Assembly (NCBI GenBank): GCA_015064205.1
Contig: SVSR01000017.1
Coordinates: 1 to 38,687, forward strand
Length of the DNA: 38,687 bases
Reading direction: 5' to 3'
DNA from: Oscillospiraceae bacterium
Lineage (GTDB): Bacteria > Bacillota > Clostridia > Oscillospirales > CAG-272
Position 1 is the first letter of the stretch. Every line of letters starts with the position of its first letter. Below, one piece after another: positions 7,286 through 15,683 of this stretch. A program made the position numbers and the translations under genes. The notes beneath the pieces were generated by a model. It worked only from the letters and a program-made list of their open reading frames with translations, made no database searches and was not told the origin of the DNA.

Positions 7286-8551
7286 CTACTTGTCCTGACG
7301 TGAAAACCTTGATATTGATAATACTATGCCCATTTCAATGAGTAAAACCACCGTTGAAGAACCGCCGTAGCTGAAAAAGGGCAGTGAAATACCTGTGTTT
7401 GGAAGTGTGTTTGTAACAACACCTATATTGAACGCCGCCTGAAGACCGACTTTACTTACTATACCCATTACCACAAGTGATGAATACACGTCGGTTGTTT
7501 TCATGGCGATCTGATAGCCTCTTACAATGAGGAGGATAAAGAGCACTATAACGGATATGGCTCCGATAAATCCGAGCTCTTCGCAAAGAATACTGTATAT
7601 AAAGTCGTTCTGCGGCTGAGATACGTACATGTGCTTCTGGCGGCTGTTTGTCGGGCCGAGGCCGAAAAGTCCTCCCGAACCGATGGCTCTGAGCCCTTGT
7701 ACAGTCTGCCATCCGCTTCCCGTGATATCTTTTGTAGGATCAAACCATATATCAAGTCTTCTTCTCGTATATGGTACAAACCATGCAACAAGGCCGAGAA
7801 CGGTAGCGCCGATAAGACCCGGGTAGATAAGCGCAGTAGCTTTTACTCCGCCCATCCATATAAGCATTATTCCGATGCAGAAGATTATTATAGTACCGGA
7901 AAGATGCTTTTCAAGAACAACGAGTACACAAACGAGGCATGTGTAGAAAAGGGGACGGAAAAGTCCGTACATCAGATGCTCTTTTTTGTCTTTGGTATTA
8001 AGTATCGTATCGCTGTGTTTTTCAAAATGCAGGGCAAGCATCATAACGAGAGTTGCCTTTGCAATTTCAGAGGGCTGAACGGATACAGGGCCTACCATTA
8101 TCCAGCGCTTTGCGCCGCCGCCTACTGTACCGATAACGAAAACGAGTCCGAGCAGGCCTATCGTTGCCCAGTATGCCGCAGGAGTAAATTTCTTTATAAC
8201 TTCAGGCTCAAGTCTTGATACGACAAACATGCCTGCAAGACCTATAAGCACAAACGTTATCTGCCTTTGTATGTATATATATCCGTTGCCCGGATCCTGA
8301 GACATTGAATATGCATAGCTTGCGCTGAATACCATAACCGAGCCAAAGCATATAAGTATAAGAACGAGCGCTAAGAACATCCTGTCTACGGGGCTTTTAT
8401 ATCTCGTTATTTTTTCAGGCTTCTCGGCAGGCATGTTTCTTGACGCCTGAGCCGGCATTTTTTCGCCGCTTGCCCGAGCAGGCTTTCGCGGGATCGTAGC
8501 AGTCGGTGTATTTTTTCTTGGATTATTATTCCTGTTTGGTGTGTTGTTCAT
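7286..8551 (-). CDS. ftsW: SEDS-family peptidoglycan glycosyltransferase FtsW (or SpoVE)
   Basis: FtsW polymerises lipid II glycans at the septum in complex with its class B PBP. The 421-residue protein has a long basic, proline-rich cytoplasmic tail (1-50) followed by about ten hydrophobic segments. SEDS hallmarks are GGGAKRWI, QPSEIAK, the extracytoplasmic loop with WFDPTKDITGSGWQ (containing the conserved aspartate region), LRAIGSGGLFGLG, NDFIYSILCEELGF, and the terminal GISLPFFSYGGSS. It starts 16 bp after mraY, with GGGGAG six bases before the ATG. In spore formers a paralogue, SpoVE, occupies this locus and cannot be separated from FtsW by sequence alone. murD, usually located between mraY and this gene, is missing. 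Confidence 0.94.
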   Translation of the reverse strand: MNNTPNRNNNPRKNTPTATIPRKPARASGEKMPAQASRNMPAEKPEKITRYKSPVDRMFLALVLILICFGSVMVFSASYAYSMSQDPGNGYIYIQRQITFVLIGLAGMFVVSRLEPEVIKKFTPAAYWATIGLLGLVFVIGTVGGGAKRWIMVGPVSVQPSEIAKATLVMMLALHFEKHSDTILNTKDKKEHLMYGLFRPLFYTCLVCVLVVLEKHLSGTIIIFCIGIMLIWMGGVKATALIYPGLIGATVLGLVAWFVPYTRRRLDIWFDPTKDITGSGWQTVQGLRAIGSGGLFGLGPTNSRQKHMYVSQPQNDFIYSILCEELGFIGAISVIVLFILLIVRGYQIAMKTTDVYSSLVVMGIVSKVGLQAAFNIGVVTNTLPNTGISLPFFSYGGSSTVVLLIEMGIVLSISRFSRQDK

Positions 8552-8567
8552 TTATAACTCCCCAAAA

Positions 8568-9566
8568 TTATTTTATCACAGAGAGGATGACCGCAATAGC
8601 GGAAAATACAAATGTAACAAAGGAGAATACGGATACGATCTTGATCTCGCTCCAACCGCACTTTTCAAAATGATGATGTATAGGGCTCATTTTAAAAATG
8701 CGCTTTCCCGTAAGCTTGAAGGATCCAACCTGTATTATAACTGAGAGCGATTCTGCAACGTAAACAATACCTATAATCAGTATTATAAGCGGATCATTTA
8801 TTATGAATGCGCATCCGACAGCCGCCGCGCCTAAAAAGAGCGAACCTGTATCGCCCATAAATATGCGCGCAGGGTAGAAGTTATATACGAGAAAACCGAG
8901 GCAAGCACCGATTATCATTGACGAAAGGAATGAGAGCTCGGTATCGCTCTTGAAAAATGAGAGAACTGCAAAAGCAGCGCCAACAACCATTGTAACGCTT
9001 GAAGCAAGTCCGTCAATGCCGTCGGTAAGGTTTACGCTGTTGATTATTCCCGTGATGACAATAAGAGCCATAGGATAGTAGACTATCTTAAGGTCTAATC
9101 CGATATTTGTGAAGGAAATAGGCATCACTGTATTTATAAAGCCCGTGTAGCTCAGCGCAAAGAGATACAGCGCCGCAACTATAAGCTGAAGCAAAAACTT
9201 CTGAGAAGCGCTAAGCCCCTCGTTGCGGTGATTCTTGAATTTCGTCATATCGTCAATTATACCTATAGCTCCGTTGAGCGCGGCAAATATGACGGTTATT
9301 ATAAGTCTGATGAATACAGGTTCATCAAGGACTGTCGAGCAAAACACGACTAAAACAACAGATACAAGAAGTATTGCTGATATAAATGCAATACCTCCCA
9401 TTGTGGGAGTACCCTCCTTGTTTTTGTGCCAGCGCGGGCCTATTTCAAGGATCGTCTGCCCAAGCTTCATACTTTTTAGCTTCGGAATGATAAGTCTTGT
9501 GAAAAACGCCGTCAGTATAAATACGCATACGAGTACGGCACCTGATAATATACGAAGCAGATCCAT
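8568..9566 (-). CDS. mraY: Phospho-MurNAc-pentapeptide transferase MraY
   Basis: MraY transfers phospho-MurNAc-pentapeptide from UDP to undecaprenyl phosphate, making lipid I. The 332-residue integral membrane protein shows the family motifs in order: GTPTMGG (52-58), the D105-D106 pair in IIDDMTK, NLTDGIDGL (179-187), FMGDTGS (236-242) and the cytoplasmic HHH (297-299) in SPIHHHFE. Its length is close to that of most bacterial MraY proteins. It lies 25 bp downstream of murF and 16 bp upstream of ftsW. Confidence 0.97.
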   Translation of the reverse strand: MDLLRILSGAVLVCVFILTAFFTRLIIPKLKSMKLGQTILEIGPRWHKNKEGTPTMGGIAFISAILLVSVVLVVFCSTVLDEPVFIRLIITVIFAALNGAIGIIDDMTKFKNHRNEGLSASQKFLLQLIVAALYLFALSYTGFINTVMPISFTNIGLDLKIVYYPMALIVITGIINSVNLTDGIDGLASSVTMVVGAAFAVLSFFKSDTELSFLSSMIIGACLGFLVYNFYPARIFMGDTGSLFLGAAAVGCAFIINDPLIILIIGIVYVAESLSVIIQVGSFKLTGKRIFKMSPIHHHFEKCGWSEIKIVSVFSFVTFVFSAIAVILSVIK

Positions 9567-9591
9567 AAACGATCCATCCTTTCTTTTTTAA

Positions 9592-11034
9592 TCAGTCGGA
9601 TAAAGAGTTTGCATCAAGTTCTTTTTTTAAATATTCTATAACGCGTTCAAGCTTCAGCGCACGGCTTGCTTTGAAAAGGACCGTGTCTGAAACCCTAAGG
9701 GCATTTCTGATAGCTAAAGCGGCGCGCTCAGGCGCATCGGTATCGCCATTTATACCTATTTTTTCTGCCGGATAGCCGTGATTTACTGCTCCGAGCACAA
9801 TATTTTCGGCATCATGACCGAAAGTAAAGAGCATGTCGATCTTTTTAGCGGCAACAGTTTTGCCGATCTCCATATGAAGCTGTTTGCTGTATTCTCCAAG
9901 TTCTCTCATCTCGCCTAAAACTGCTATTGAGCGTCCGCCGTTTTTAGCTGCGACCTTGCTGAGCACGTCAAGCGAAGCCTTCATTGATTCAGGGCCTGCG
10001 TTGTAGCAGTCCTCGATGATTGTAATGGATCCGTGCTCGTATACGTTCTGGCGCATGCCGGTGTTTTTGAATTTCATAAGACCGCGCTTTATCTCGTCGT
10101 CGCTCATTCCCATTATAAGACCGATCACAAAAGCATATACGGAGTCAAAAACGTTGTGCATACCGATAGTGGGGATCTGTATGTTGGTTACGACCCTGTT
10201 TGGTAAAACGAGATCGTATATGGAATAGTCGTCATAAGTTCTTACGTTGAGAGCACGGAAGTCTGCCTTCGGGTTTTGCATAGATATAAGCAGGGTCTTT
10301 TGGCTGAAATCGTCTTTTCTTGCAAAAAGAAGAGGCTCATCTGCATTAAGTAAGATATATCCGTCGGGGTCAAGTCCGTCTGTTATTTCAAGTTTTGCCG
10401 CGCATATATTTTCTCTGCTTCCGAGGTTTTCAATATGGGAGTTGCCGATATTGGTTATTGCCGCGATCTTCGGACGCGCTATCTTTGAAAGATAGGATAT
10501 TTCGCCCTTGAAACTCATGCCAAGCTCAAAAACTGCCGTGCTTGCATCTTTTTTCATAGAAAGAACCGAGAGGGGCAGGCCAAGCTCGTTGTTGAAATTG
10601 CCCTCTGTTTTGTGGGCGTTGAATTTTTCATTTAATACCGAATATATAAATTCCTTTGTTGTTGTCTTGCCAACGCTTCCTGTAACGCAAACAACGTCAG
10701 TAGCAAGTCTTCTCAGATACTCTTGGGCAAGCTTGCCAAGCGCAACTACCGTGTCGGGAACAATCACGAGCGCGCCGCCTATGGACACGGTACCGTCAAC
10801 GATTCTTTCGCAAATAGCGCATACTGCGCCCGCTTCTATTGTTTCTTTTATAAAGTTATGACCGTCGAAGTTTTCTCCTCTTATGGCAACAAAGAGAGTA
10901 CCGTTAGTACATTCGCGCGAGTCTGTTGAAACAGACGTTACTGTTTTATCAGCGCCGCCTAAAATACTTCCGCCCGTTATTTCTGCTATTTCAGCAACTG
11001 TAAATCCGCCGTTTTCAAGTTCGATTCTTTTCAT
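9592..11034 (-). CDS. murF: UDP-MurNAc-tripeptide:D-Ala-D-Ala ligase MurF
   Basis: MurF is an ATP-dependent Mur ligase that adds D-Ala-D-Ala to complete the UDP-MurNAc-pentapeptide. The 480-residue protein has an N-terminal UDP-binding domain with DSRECTNGTLFVAI, the P-loop GSVGKTTT (about 119-126), the central motif TNIGNSHIENLGSRE and the C-terminal domain containing DCYNAGPESM. I chose the ATG at 11034, nine bases after AAGGA. A TTG two codons upstream is too close to that site. It lies 30 bp after murE. Confidence 0.96.
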   Translation of the reverse strand: MKRIELENGGFTVAEIAEITGGSILGGADKTVTSVSTDSRECTNGTLFVAIRGENFDGHNFIKETIEAGAVCAICERIVDGTVSIGGALVIVPDTVVALGKLAQEYLRRLATDVVCVTGSVGKTTTKEFIYSVLNEKFNAHKTEGNFNNELGLPLSVLSMKKDASTAVFELGMSFKGEISYLSKIARPKIAAITNIGNSHIENLGSRENICAAKLEITDGLDPDGYILLNADEPLLFARKDDFSQKTLLISMQNPKADFRALNVRTYDDYSIYDLVLPNRVVTNIQIPTIGMHNVFDSVYAFVIGLIMGMSDDEIKRGLMKFKNTGMRQNVYEHGSITIIEDCYNAGPESMKASLDVLSKVAAKNGGRSIAVLGEMRELGEYSKQLHMEIGKTVAAKKIDMLFTFGHDAENIVLGAVNHGYPAEKIGINGDTDAPERAALAIRNALRVSDTVLFKASRALKLERVIEYLKKELDANSLSD

Positions 11035-11064
11035 GGCCAAGCATCCTTTTTGTTTTGTGTGCCC

Positions 11065-12540
11065 TCAGCACTTACTTTCAAAAAATTCTTTAATTATTTC
11101 CTTTTCGCAGAAATGACGCTTTGTATTTTCCGTTATTTCGTAATCCTCATGTCCCTTTCCTGCTAAAAGCAGCGTATCGCCTTCTTTTGCAAGAGCCAGA
11201 GCATACCGTATTGCGTCTTTTCTGTTTTCGATAACCTTGTAATTACTGTTTCTTTTAGCACCTGATAGTATCTCGGATATAATTTTTTCGCGAGGTTCGT
11301 TTCGCGGATTATCGCTTGTTATCACCGTTATGTCTGACACAGCCGTGGCTATTCTGCCCATTATCGGTCTTTTTTCGCGTTCTCTGTTTCCGCCGCAGCC
11401 AAATACTGTAATAAGCCTTCCGCGGCAGACGCGCTTTAGTGTCAAGAGTACTTTTTCTAGCGCATCGGGCGTGTGAGCGTAATCAATATAAACGTCAAAG
11501 CTATCCGGAATATCTACGCGCTCAAGTCTTCCAGGTATCTGAGCGAGATTGTCGATAGCGCTTTTGATAGTTTTGTTATCTATCTTAAATATTTTTGCCG
11601 CAGCAGCCGCCGCAAGCGCATTGTATACGGTGAAATCTCCCGGCACAGGGCAGTTTAATAATACTTTTTCTTCTCCGTGCGCGAATGTAAAACTTGTATC
11701 TTTTGCTGTGTAACCGGCCTTTTCAAAAGAGAAGTCCGCTTTACTGCCGTATGAAAAGGCTTTACAGGGAAGGGATTTTAATATATCCCTGCCGTATTTG
11801 CAGTCGGTGTTTATAAGCGCTATATTGCAAAGATCGAAAAGGTGAGTCTTTGCGTTCATGTATTGCGTGAGATCTTTGTGATAATCTAGATGATCTTCGG
11901 ATAAATTTGTAAATATTCCGAGTGAAAAATGCAGAGCGTCAAGCCGCCTTTGCGCAAGAGCGTGCGAAGAAGCTTCCATAACAACTATCTCCGTGCCGTG
12001 CTCTTTCATTTTATAAAGATATTCATATAATTGAGACGGCGAGGGGGTTGTCATTGAGTTGTATTCGCTCTCGCATGTTTTTTCGGTTATATCTTTATCT
12101 CCGGCAAGCGTTTTTATTGTGGATATAAGTCCCGTTTTGTAGCCTGCCGAGTCAAAAAGCGATTTTATCATGTACGCACACGAGGTCTTGCCGTTTGTGC
12201 CGGTTATTCCAATAAGCTTCATGTCCTTTGCAGGATGACCGTATGCATTGTCAAGCATTCTGACCTCGGCCAAAGATGTGTCTTCAACAACAATGTAACG
12301 CAAATCGGGGTTTTTATGGAGATAGTCGGTTATATATTCGCAAACAACGGTTTTTACCCCGCGTTTATGCGCGGTTTCTATATAATCATGACCGTCGCAC
12401 TTGCTTCCGCGCCTGCATACGAATACGTCGCCAAGCTCTGCACGGTCTGAATTTGAGCAGATTTTGTTAAAGCAGAAATCAAAGTTTGTTATGTTCGTTG
12501 CAAGAACGCGGGTGTTTTCAAGTATTTTAAAAAATCGCAT
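11065..12540 (-). CDS. murE: UDP-MurNAc-L-Ala-D-Glu:meso-DAP ligase MurE
   Basis: MurE adds the third residue of the stem peptide. The 491-residue protein has the P-loop GITGTNGKTS (111-120), the SSHAL and SEDHLDYH motifs, the lysine that is normally carbamylated in NAKTHLF (K231), and the substrate-selecting motif DNPRNEP (410-416). DNPR at this place is the signature of meso-diaminopimelate ligases, whereas lysine-adding enzymes differ here, so the peptidoglycan is predicted to be DAP type. The ATG follows AAGGAG by five bases. A 100-bp gap with inverted repeats separates it from the PBP gene. Confidence 0.96.
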   Translation of the reverse strand: MRFFKILENTRVLATNITNFDFCFNKICSNSDRAELGDVFVCRRGSKCDGHDYIETAHKRGVKTVVCEYITDYLHKNPDLRYIVVEDTSLAEVRMLDNAYGHPAKDMKLIGITGTNGKTSCAYMIKSLFDSAGYKTGLISTIKTLAGDKDITEKTCESEYNSMTTPSPSQLYEYLYKMKEHGTEIVVMEASSHALAQRRLDALHFSLGIFTNLSEDHLDYHKDLTQYMNAKTHLFDLCNIALINTDCKYGRDILKSLPCKAFSYGSKADFSFEKAGYTAKDTSFTFAHGEEKVLLNCPVPGDFTVYNALAAAAAAKIFKIDNKTIKSAIDNLAQIPGRLERVDIPDSFDVYIDYAHTPDALEKVLLTLKRVCRGRLITVFGCGGNREREKRPIMGRIATAVSDITVITSDNPRNEPREKIISEILSGAKRNSNYKVIENRKDAIRYALALAKEGDTLLLAGKGHEDYEITENTKRHFCEKEIIKEFFESKC

Positions 12541-12564
12541 GGATACTCCTTCTTTGCCGTATAA

Positions 12565-12628
12565 GCGCTGTCCGCCCGGGCAAAGGGAGTTTTCGGACAG
12601 CGCAAAATAATATTATTTTGACTGTCCG
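12565..12628 (-). promoter_or_regulatory. Overlapping inverted repeats and AT palindrome between the PBP gene and murE
   Basis: On the minus-strand transcript three elements occur in order: CGGACAG (12628-12622), CTGTCCG (12600-12594) and CGGACAG (12574-12568). The second can pair with the first (7 bp) or with the third (10 bp when extended to GCGCTGTCCG/CGGACAGCGC, 12565-12603), so the two hairpins exclude each other. An exact 18-bp palindrome CAAAATAATATTATTTTG (12603-12620) sits in the first loop. No T-run follows the second stem. This could be an RNA switch, a processing site or a protein-binding site. Confidence 0.5.
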
Positions 12629-12640
12629 GTTTAATTGTCT

Positions 12641-14893
12641 TTAGTCTGTGCCGTCAAGGTGACGTACGTCTATCGTTATTATGTCGCCGCGAGCCATCTT
12701 AGTACCGGCTTCAGGAGACTGGCTTATAACAACAGCACCGGCACCCGTATCGTAATTCTGTGCGCCGAGGATGTTGACGTTAAGTCCTGAGTTAACGGCA
12801 AGCTTGTTTGCCGCCGCAGCCGTTCTGCCAACAAGGTCGGGAGCGGTTACAGAAAGTGAAGCTTCTTTGTCCGCAGTATAGAGAAGGACCTTTCCCGTTT
12901 CGCTTGAAAGCAAGCTGCCCGATTTAGGAATCTGAGAGGTTACGATATTTCCGCTACCTATAACTTCATAGTTAAGTCCCTTGTTCTTTATTTCGGTCTG
13001 AGCATCTTTAACGGTTTTGCCCGTATAATCTGATATCGGTATTTCCATAGATGCAAGCTCTTCTTGTGTATACTGCGGCTCAATTCCGAGATAAGGCAGT
13101 ACAACAGAGAGCAGATTGGATATATAGGGAGCCGCAACAACGCTTCCGTATACGTTGGCGATTGAAGGCTCGTCGACCATGATTATAGCTGCTATAACGG
13201 GATCGTCTGCAGGAGCGTAAGCAACGCAGGAACCGACACGCAGAGAAAATTCGCCGTTTTCATCGGGGGTATCTCTCTTTTCGGACGTACCTGTTTTTGC
13301 AGCTACCGAATAGCCTTTTACATATGCATTTTTTGCTCCGCCGTTACCTGCAACACCGTCGGCGAGTATCTTTGTCAGTGTTTCACAGGTCTCTGTGCTG
13401 ATTATCTGTCTTTTTGCACTGTCATCGTATGAATATAAAACATTGCCGTCGTCATCAACGAGCTGACGTAAGATATGCGGAGTAACGAGGTAACCGCCGT
13501 TAGCAATTGTGCTTATAGCTGTTATCTGTTGAATAGGCGTTACCTTAAAGGTCTGGCCAAAAGAATAAACCGCAAGTTCAACCTGATTGAAGCCGTCAAG
13601 AGTATGGGTAATGCCAAGCGATTCGCCGGGAAGGTCTACACCTGTTTTTGCCCTGTATCCAAACGCTTCAAAGTATTTGTAAAACGTATCTCTGCCTATT
13701 CTTTCGGCAAGCATCATAAGAGTTGGATTGCATGACTGCTGAAGTCCCTCAACGAATGTGACCGAGCCGTGTCCCGTTCTTTTGTGGCAGTGAATAGGCG
13801 AGGAGTAACCCTCAACCTTATAGTGCCCGGGGCAGTAAAATCTGTCTGCAAGCTTTACAACTTTTTCCTCGAGAGCTATCGCGGAAGTAATTACCTTGAA
13901 TGTTGAGCCGGGCTCATAAAGGTCGTTGACCGCCTTGTTGTTCCACATCTCATAAAGGAGATTCATATAAAGGTTAGTGTATTCTTCAGAGTCGGGCAGG
14001 TAACCTGAGCTCTCAAGTTCTTTTTGAAACTCTTCGTTTAATATCTTGGGATTGTTGCAGTCAAAGTCGGGATAGGTTGCCATTGCGAGCACAGCGCCCG
14101 TGTCAACCTCCATAACGATACCTGTAACACGGTTTCTTGCACCTGCATTTTCGTATGCAGCCTCAAGCTGGTTCTCAAGCTCGTACTGTATTCTCATATC
14201 AAGAGTTGAAACGATATTTGTTCCGTTCTTTGCGCTGATATAGCTTTCGTATTTATAAGGCATGTCGTTGCCCTGCGCGTCGTGGGCCGTTAAAAGCTTG
14301 CCGTCAATACCTGTGAGATAATCATCATATGTAAGCTCAAGGCCGTACTGGCCCTTGCCGTCGACGTTGGTAAACCCGAGAACGTGGGAAGCGAGATCGC
14401 CGTAGCAATAAAAACGCTGGCTTCCTATCGCAAGATATATCATCGACGAAAGGTCGTTTTCAATGATGAATTCTCTTACAAGATCGGCAGTTTCCTTTTC
14501 TACGTTATTTTTTATTGTTATGTCACGTTTCTTGGGGTTGTTGTTTATCTTTTCGAGAACAGAGTTGTAGTCAACTTCAAGAATACGGGAGAGATTATCG
14601 GCAATAAGCAGTTTGTCGTCATATTCCTTGATCTTACTTGGATCTATAAAGACTCTCCACACGGTCGTGTTTGTAACCAGCAGATTCATGTTAGTGTCAT
14701 AGATCTTGCCTCGGTTAGCTCTGACCGTTGTTTCACTTGTCATCTGATTTATAACCTCAGACTGATATTTTTCATAATTTAATATCTGAAGATTAAACAA
14801 TACAACAGAAACTATGGCAAACATAAGGCAGATAAAGCCCACGATTATACGTGCGCGGAATTTTATCATGCTATGCTGTTTCGGGTAAGCCAT
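12641..14893 (-). CDS. Class B penicillin-binding protein with two PASTA domains (FtsI/PBP2B/SpoVD family)
   Basis: This transpeptidase crosslinks septal peptidoglycan as the partner of FtsW. The 750-residue protein has a membrane anchor (about 13-36), a dimerisation domain opening with RANRGKIYD, and a transpeptidase domain. The catalytic motifs are S330-T-F-K333, S387-C-N389 and K533-T-G535. Two PASTA repeats follow (about 612-675 and 680-748, for example PDLVGRTAAAANKLA). PASTA-bearing members here are called PBP2B when vegetative and SpoVD when sporulation-specific, and the sequence does not decide. Only one such gene occurs between ftsL and murE, where bacilli have both. The ATG has AAAGGAAAAGG upstream. 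Confidence 0.93.
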   Translation of the reverse strand: MAYPKQHSMIKFRARIIVGFICLMFAIVSVVLFNLQILNYEKYQSEVINQMTSETTVRANRGKIYDTNMNLLVTNTTVWRVFIDPSKIKEYDDKLLIADNLSRILEVDYNSVLEKINNNPKKRDITIKNNVEKETADLVREFIIENDLSSMIYLAIGSQRFYCYGDLASHVLGFTNVDGKGQYGLELTYDDYLTGIDGKLLTAHDAQGNDMPYKYESYISAKNGTNIVSTLDMRIQYELENQLEAAYENAGARNRVTGIVMEVDTGAVLAMATYPDFDCNNPKILNEEFQKELESSGYLPDSEEYTNLYMNLLYEMWNNKAVNDLYEPGSTFKVITSAIALEEKVVKLADRFYCPGHYKVEGYSSPIHCHKRTGHGSVTFVEGLQQSCNPTLMMLAERIGRDTFYKYFEAFGYRAKTGVDLPGESLGITHTLDGFNQVELAVYSFGQTFKVTPIQQITAISTIANGGYLVTPHILRQLVDDDGNVLYSYDDSAKRQIISTETCETLTKILADGVAGNGGAKNAYVKGYSVAAKTGTSEKRDTPDENGEFSLRVGSCVAYAPADDPVIAAIIMVDEPSIANVYGSVVAAPYISNLLSVVLPYLGIEPQYTQEELASMEIPISDYTGKTVKDAQTEIKNKGLNYEVIGSGNIVTSQIPKSGSLLSSETGKVLLYTADKEASLSVTAPDLVGRTAAAANKLAVNSGLNVNILGAQNYDTGAGAVVISQSPEAGTKMARGDIITIDVRHLDGTD

Positions 14894-14955
14894 ACGCCTT
14901 TTCCTTTCCTTCTCAAACGAGGATAATCTTGGGAAAATATTTCAAATAAACAAGC

Positions 14956-14986
14956 GAGAGTAAAGAGCTTGCGCATCCTTACCCTC
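14956..14986 (-). promoter_or_regulatory. Hairpin in the ftsL-PBP gap
   Basis: On the minus strand an 11-bp stem (GAGGGTAAGGA with TCTTTACTCTC, two G-U pairs, 9-nt loop) lies about 60 bp before the PBP start. It is followed by GCTTGTTTATTT, a weak T-rich tail. It may be a partial terminator or processing hairpin. Nothing else is recognisable in this 156-bp gap. Confidence 0.35.
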
Positions 14987-15049
14987 ATTGTTTTCCGTTA
15001 TTTTATATCTATTTGACTTTGTGTGTATATATTCCGATTTTGTATATAC

Positions 15050-15655
15050 TCAGTCTGATGCGCCGCCAACAACAGGCTCGGAATCTGCTTTGTTTAGCAC
15101 TTCCACCTTATCTTCCTTGTCAAGGCTTATGTAATGCTTGGTTGCGTGTTTTTTGTCTATCATACCGTACTGATTGACGGCGATCTCTCTTATATATCTG
15201 AGATCGTCACGCTTTTCAAGTTCAAGAGTTAATTCATCTTCTCTTTCAATAAGCTTTTCAAGCTCGCTGTTCATTTGAGTTGTTTCAAGCTTCATTTTAT
15301 TTATACTAACGGCATTGACAACAACAAGCATGAACATGGACGTGATAAGCAGAGTGGTGAGAAGCCCGATAACAAGAGGATATCTGTTAGCTGTTGATAC
15401 GGCTATCGTGTTAAACTTATCTCTTGTATCAAATCCGAGAATTGCCGGTATGCGTGTGTGAAGCGCCTGCGGTTTTGTTGTAACCTTTTCGCGTCTTCTG
15501 GCAACGGCGGGTGCTTGCGTTACAGTGTTCGTTTTTTTGCGGGCAGAATCGGAGCCTGTATGCACAAGCGCGCCTCTTTTGGCTACAACCTTTGCATCAG
15601 CCTCAGAAATGATATTCTTTTTCTTTTTGACCTTATTATATGTATTTGATGTCAT
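15050..15655 (-). CDS. ftsL: FtsL-like septum protein
   Basis: This 201-residue bitopic protein is placed exactly where ftsL belongs, between rsmH and the class B PBP gene. It has a long basic N-terminal tail (1-90), one membrane segment (about 93-115, LVIGLLTTLLITSMFMLVVV) and an extracytoplasmic coiled coil rich in leucine and glutamate (118-150). A conserved-looking DLRYIREIAVNQYGMI follows, of the type seen in FtsL/DivIC proteins. FtsL couples FtsQ and FtsB to the FtsW-PBP synthase. Sequence conservation of FtsL is low, so the name rests on topology and position. The start has GAGG nine bases upstream. Confidence 0.8.
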   Translation of the reverse strand: MTSNTYNKVKKKKNIISEADAKVVAKRGALVHTGSDSARKKTNTVTQAPAVARRREKVTTKPQALHTRIPAILGFDTRDKFNTIAVSTANRYPLVIGLLTTLLITSMFMLVVVNAVSINKMKLETTQMNSELEKLIEREDELTLELEKRDDLRYIREIAVNQYGMIDKKHATKHYISLDKEDKVEVLNKADSEPVVGGASD

Positions 15656-15683
15656 CCGGGGCTGCCTCGCTTTCTTTGAAATT

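Noticed and set aside
7631-8218. Open frame of 195 codons on the plus strand opposite ftsW
   Set aside because: It lies wholly within ftsW, the product looks random, and no initiation signal is present.
12568-12628. Possible CRISPR-like repeat because CTGTCCG recurs
   Set aside because: Only three short copies in alternating orientation and no regular spacers; better explained as stem-forming elements.
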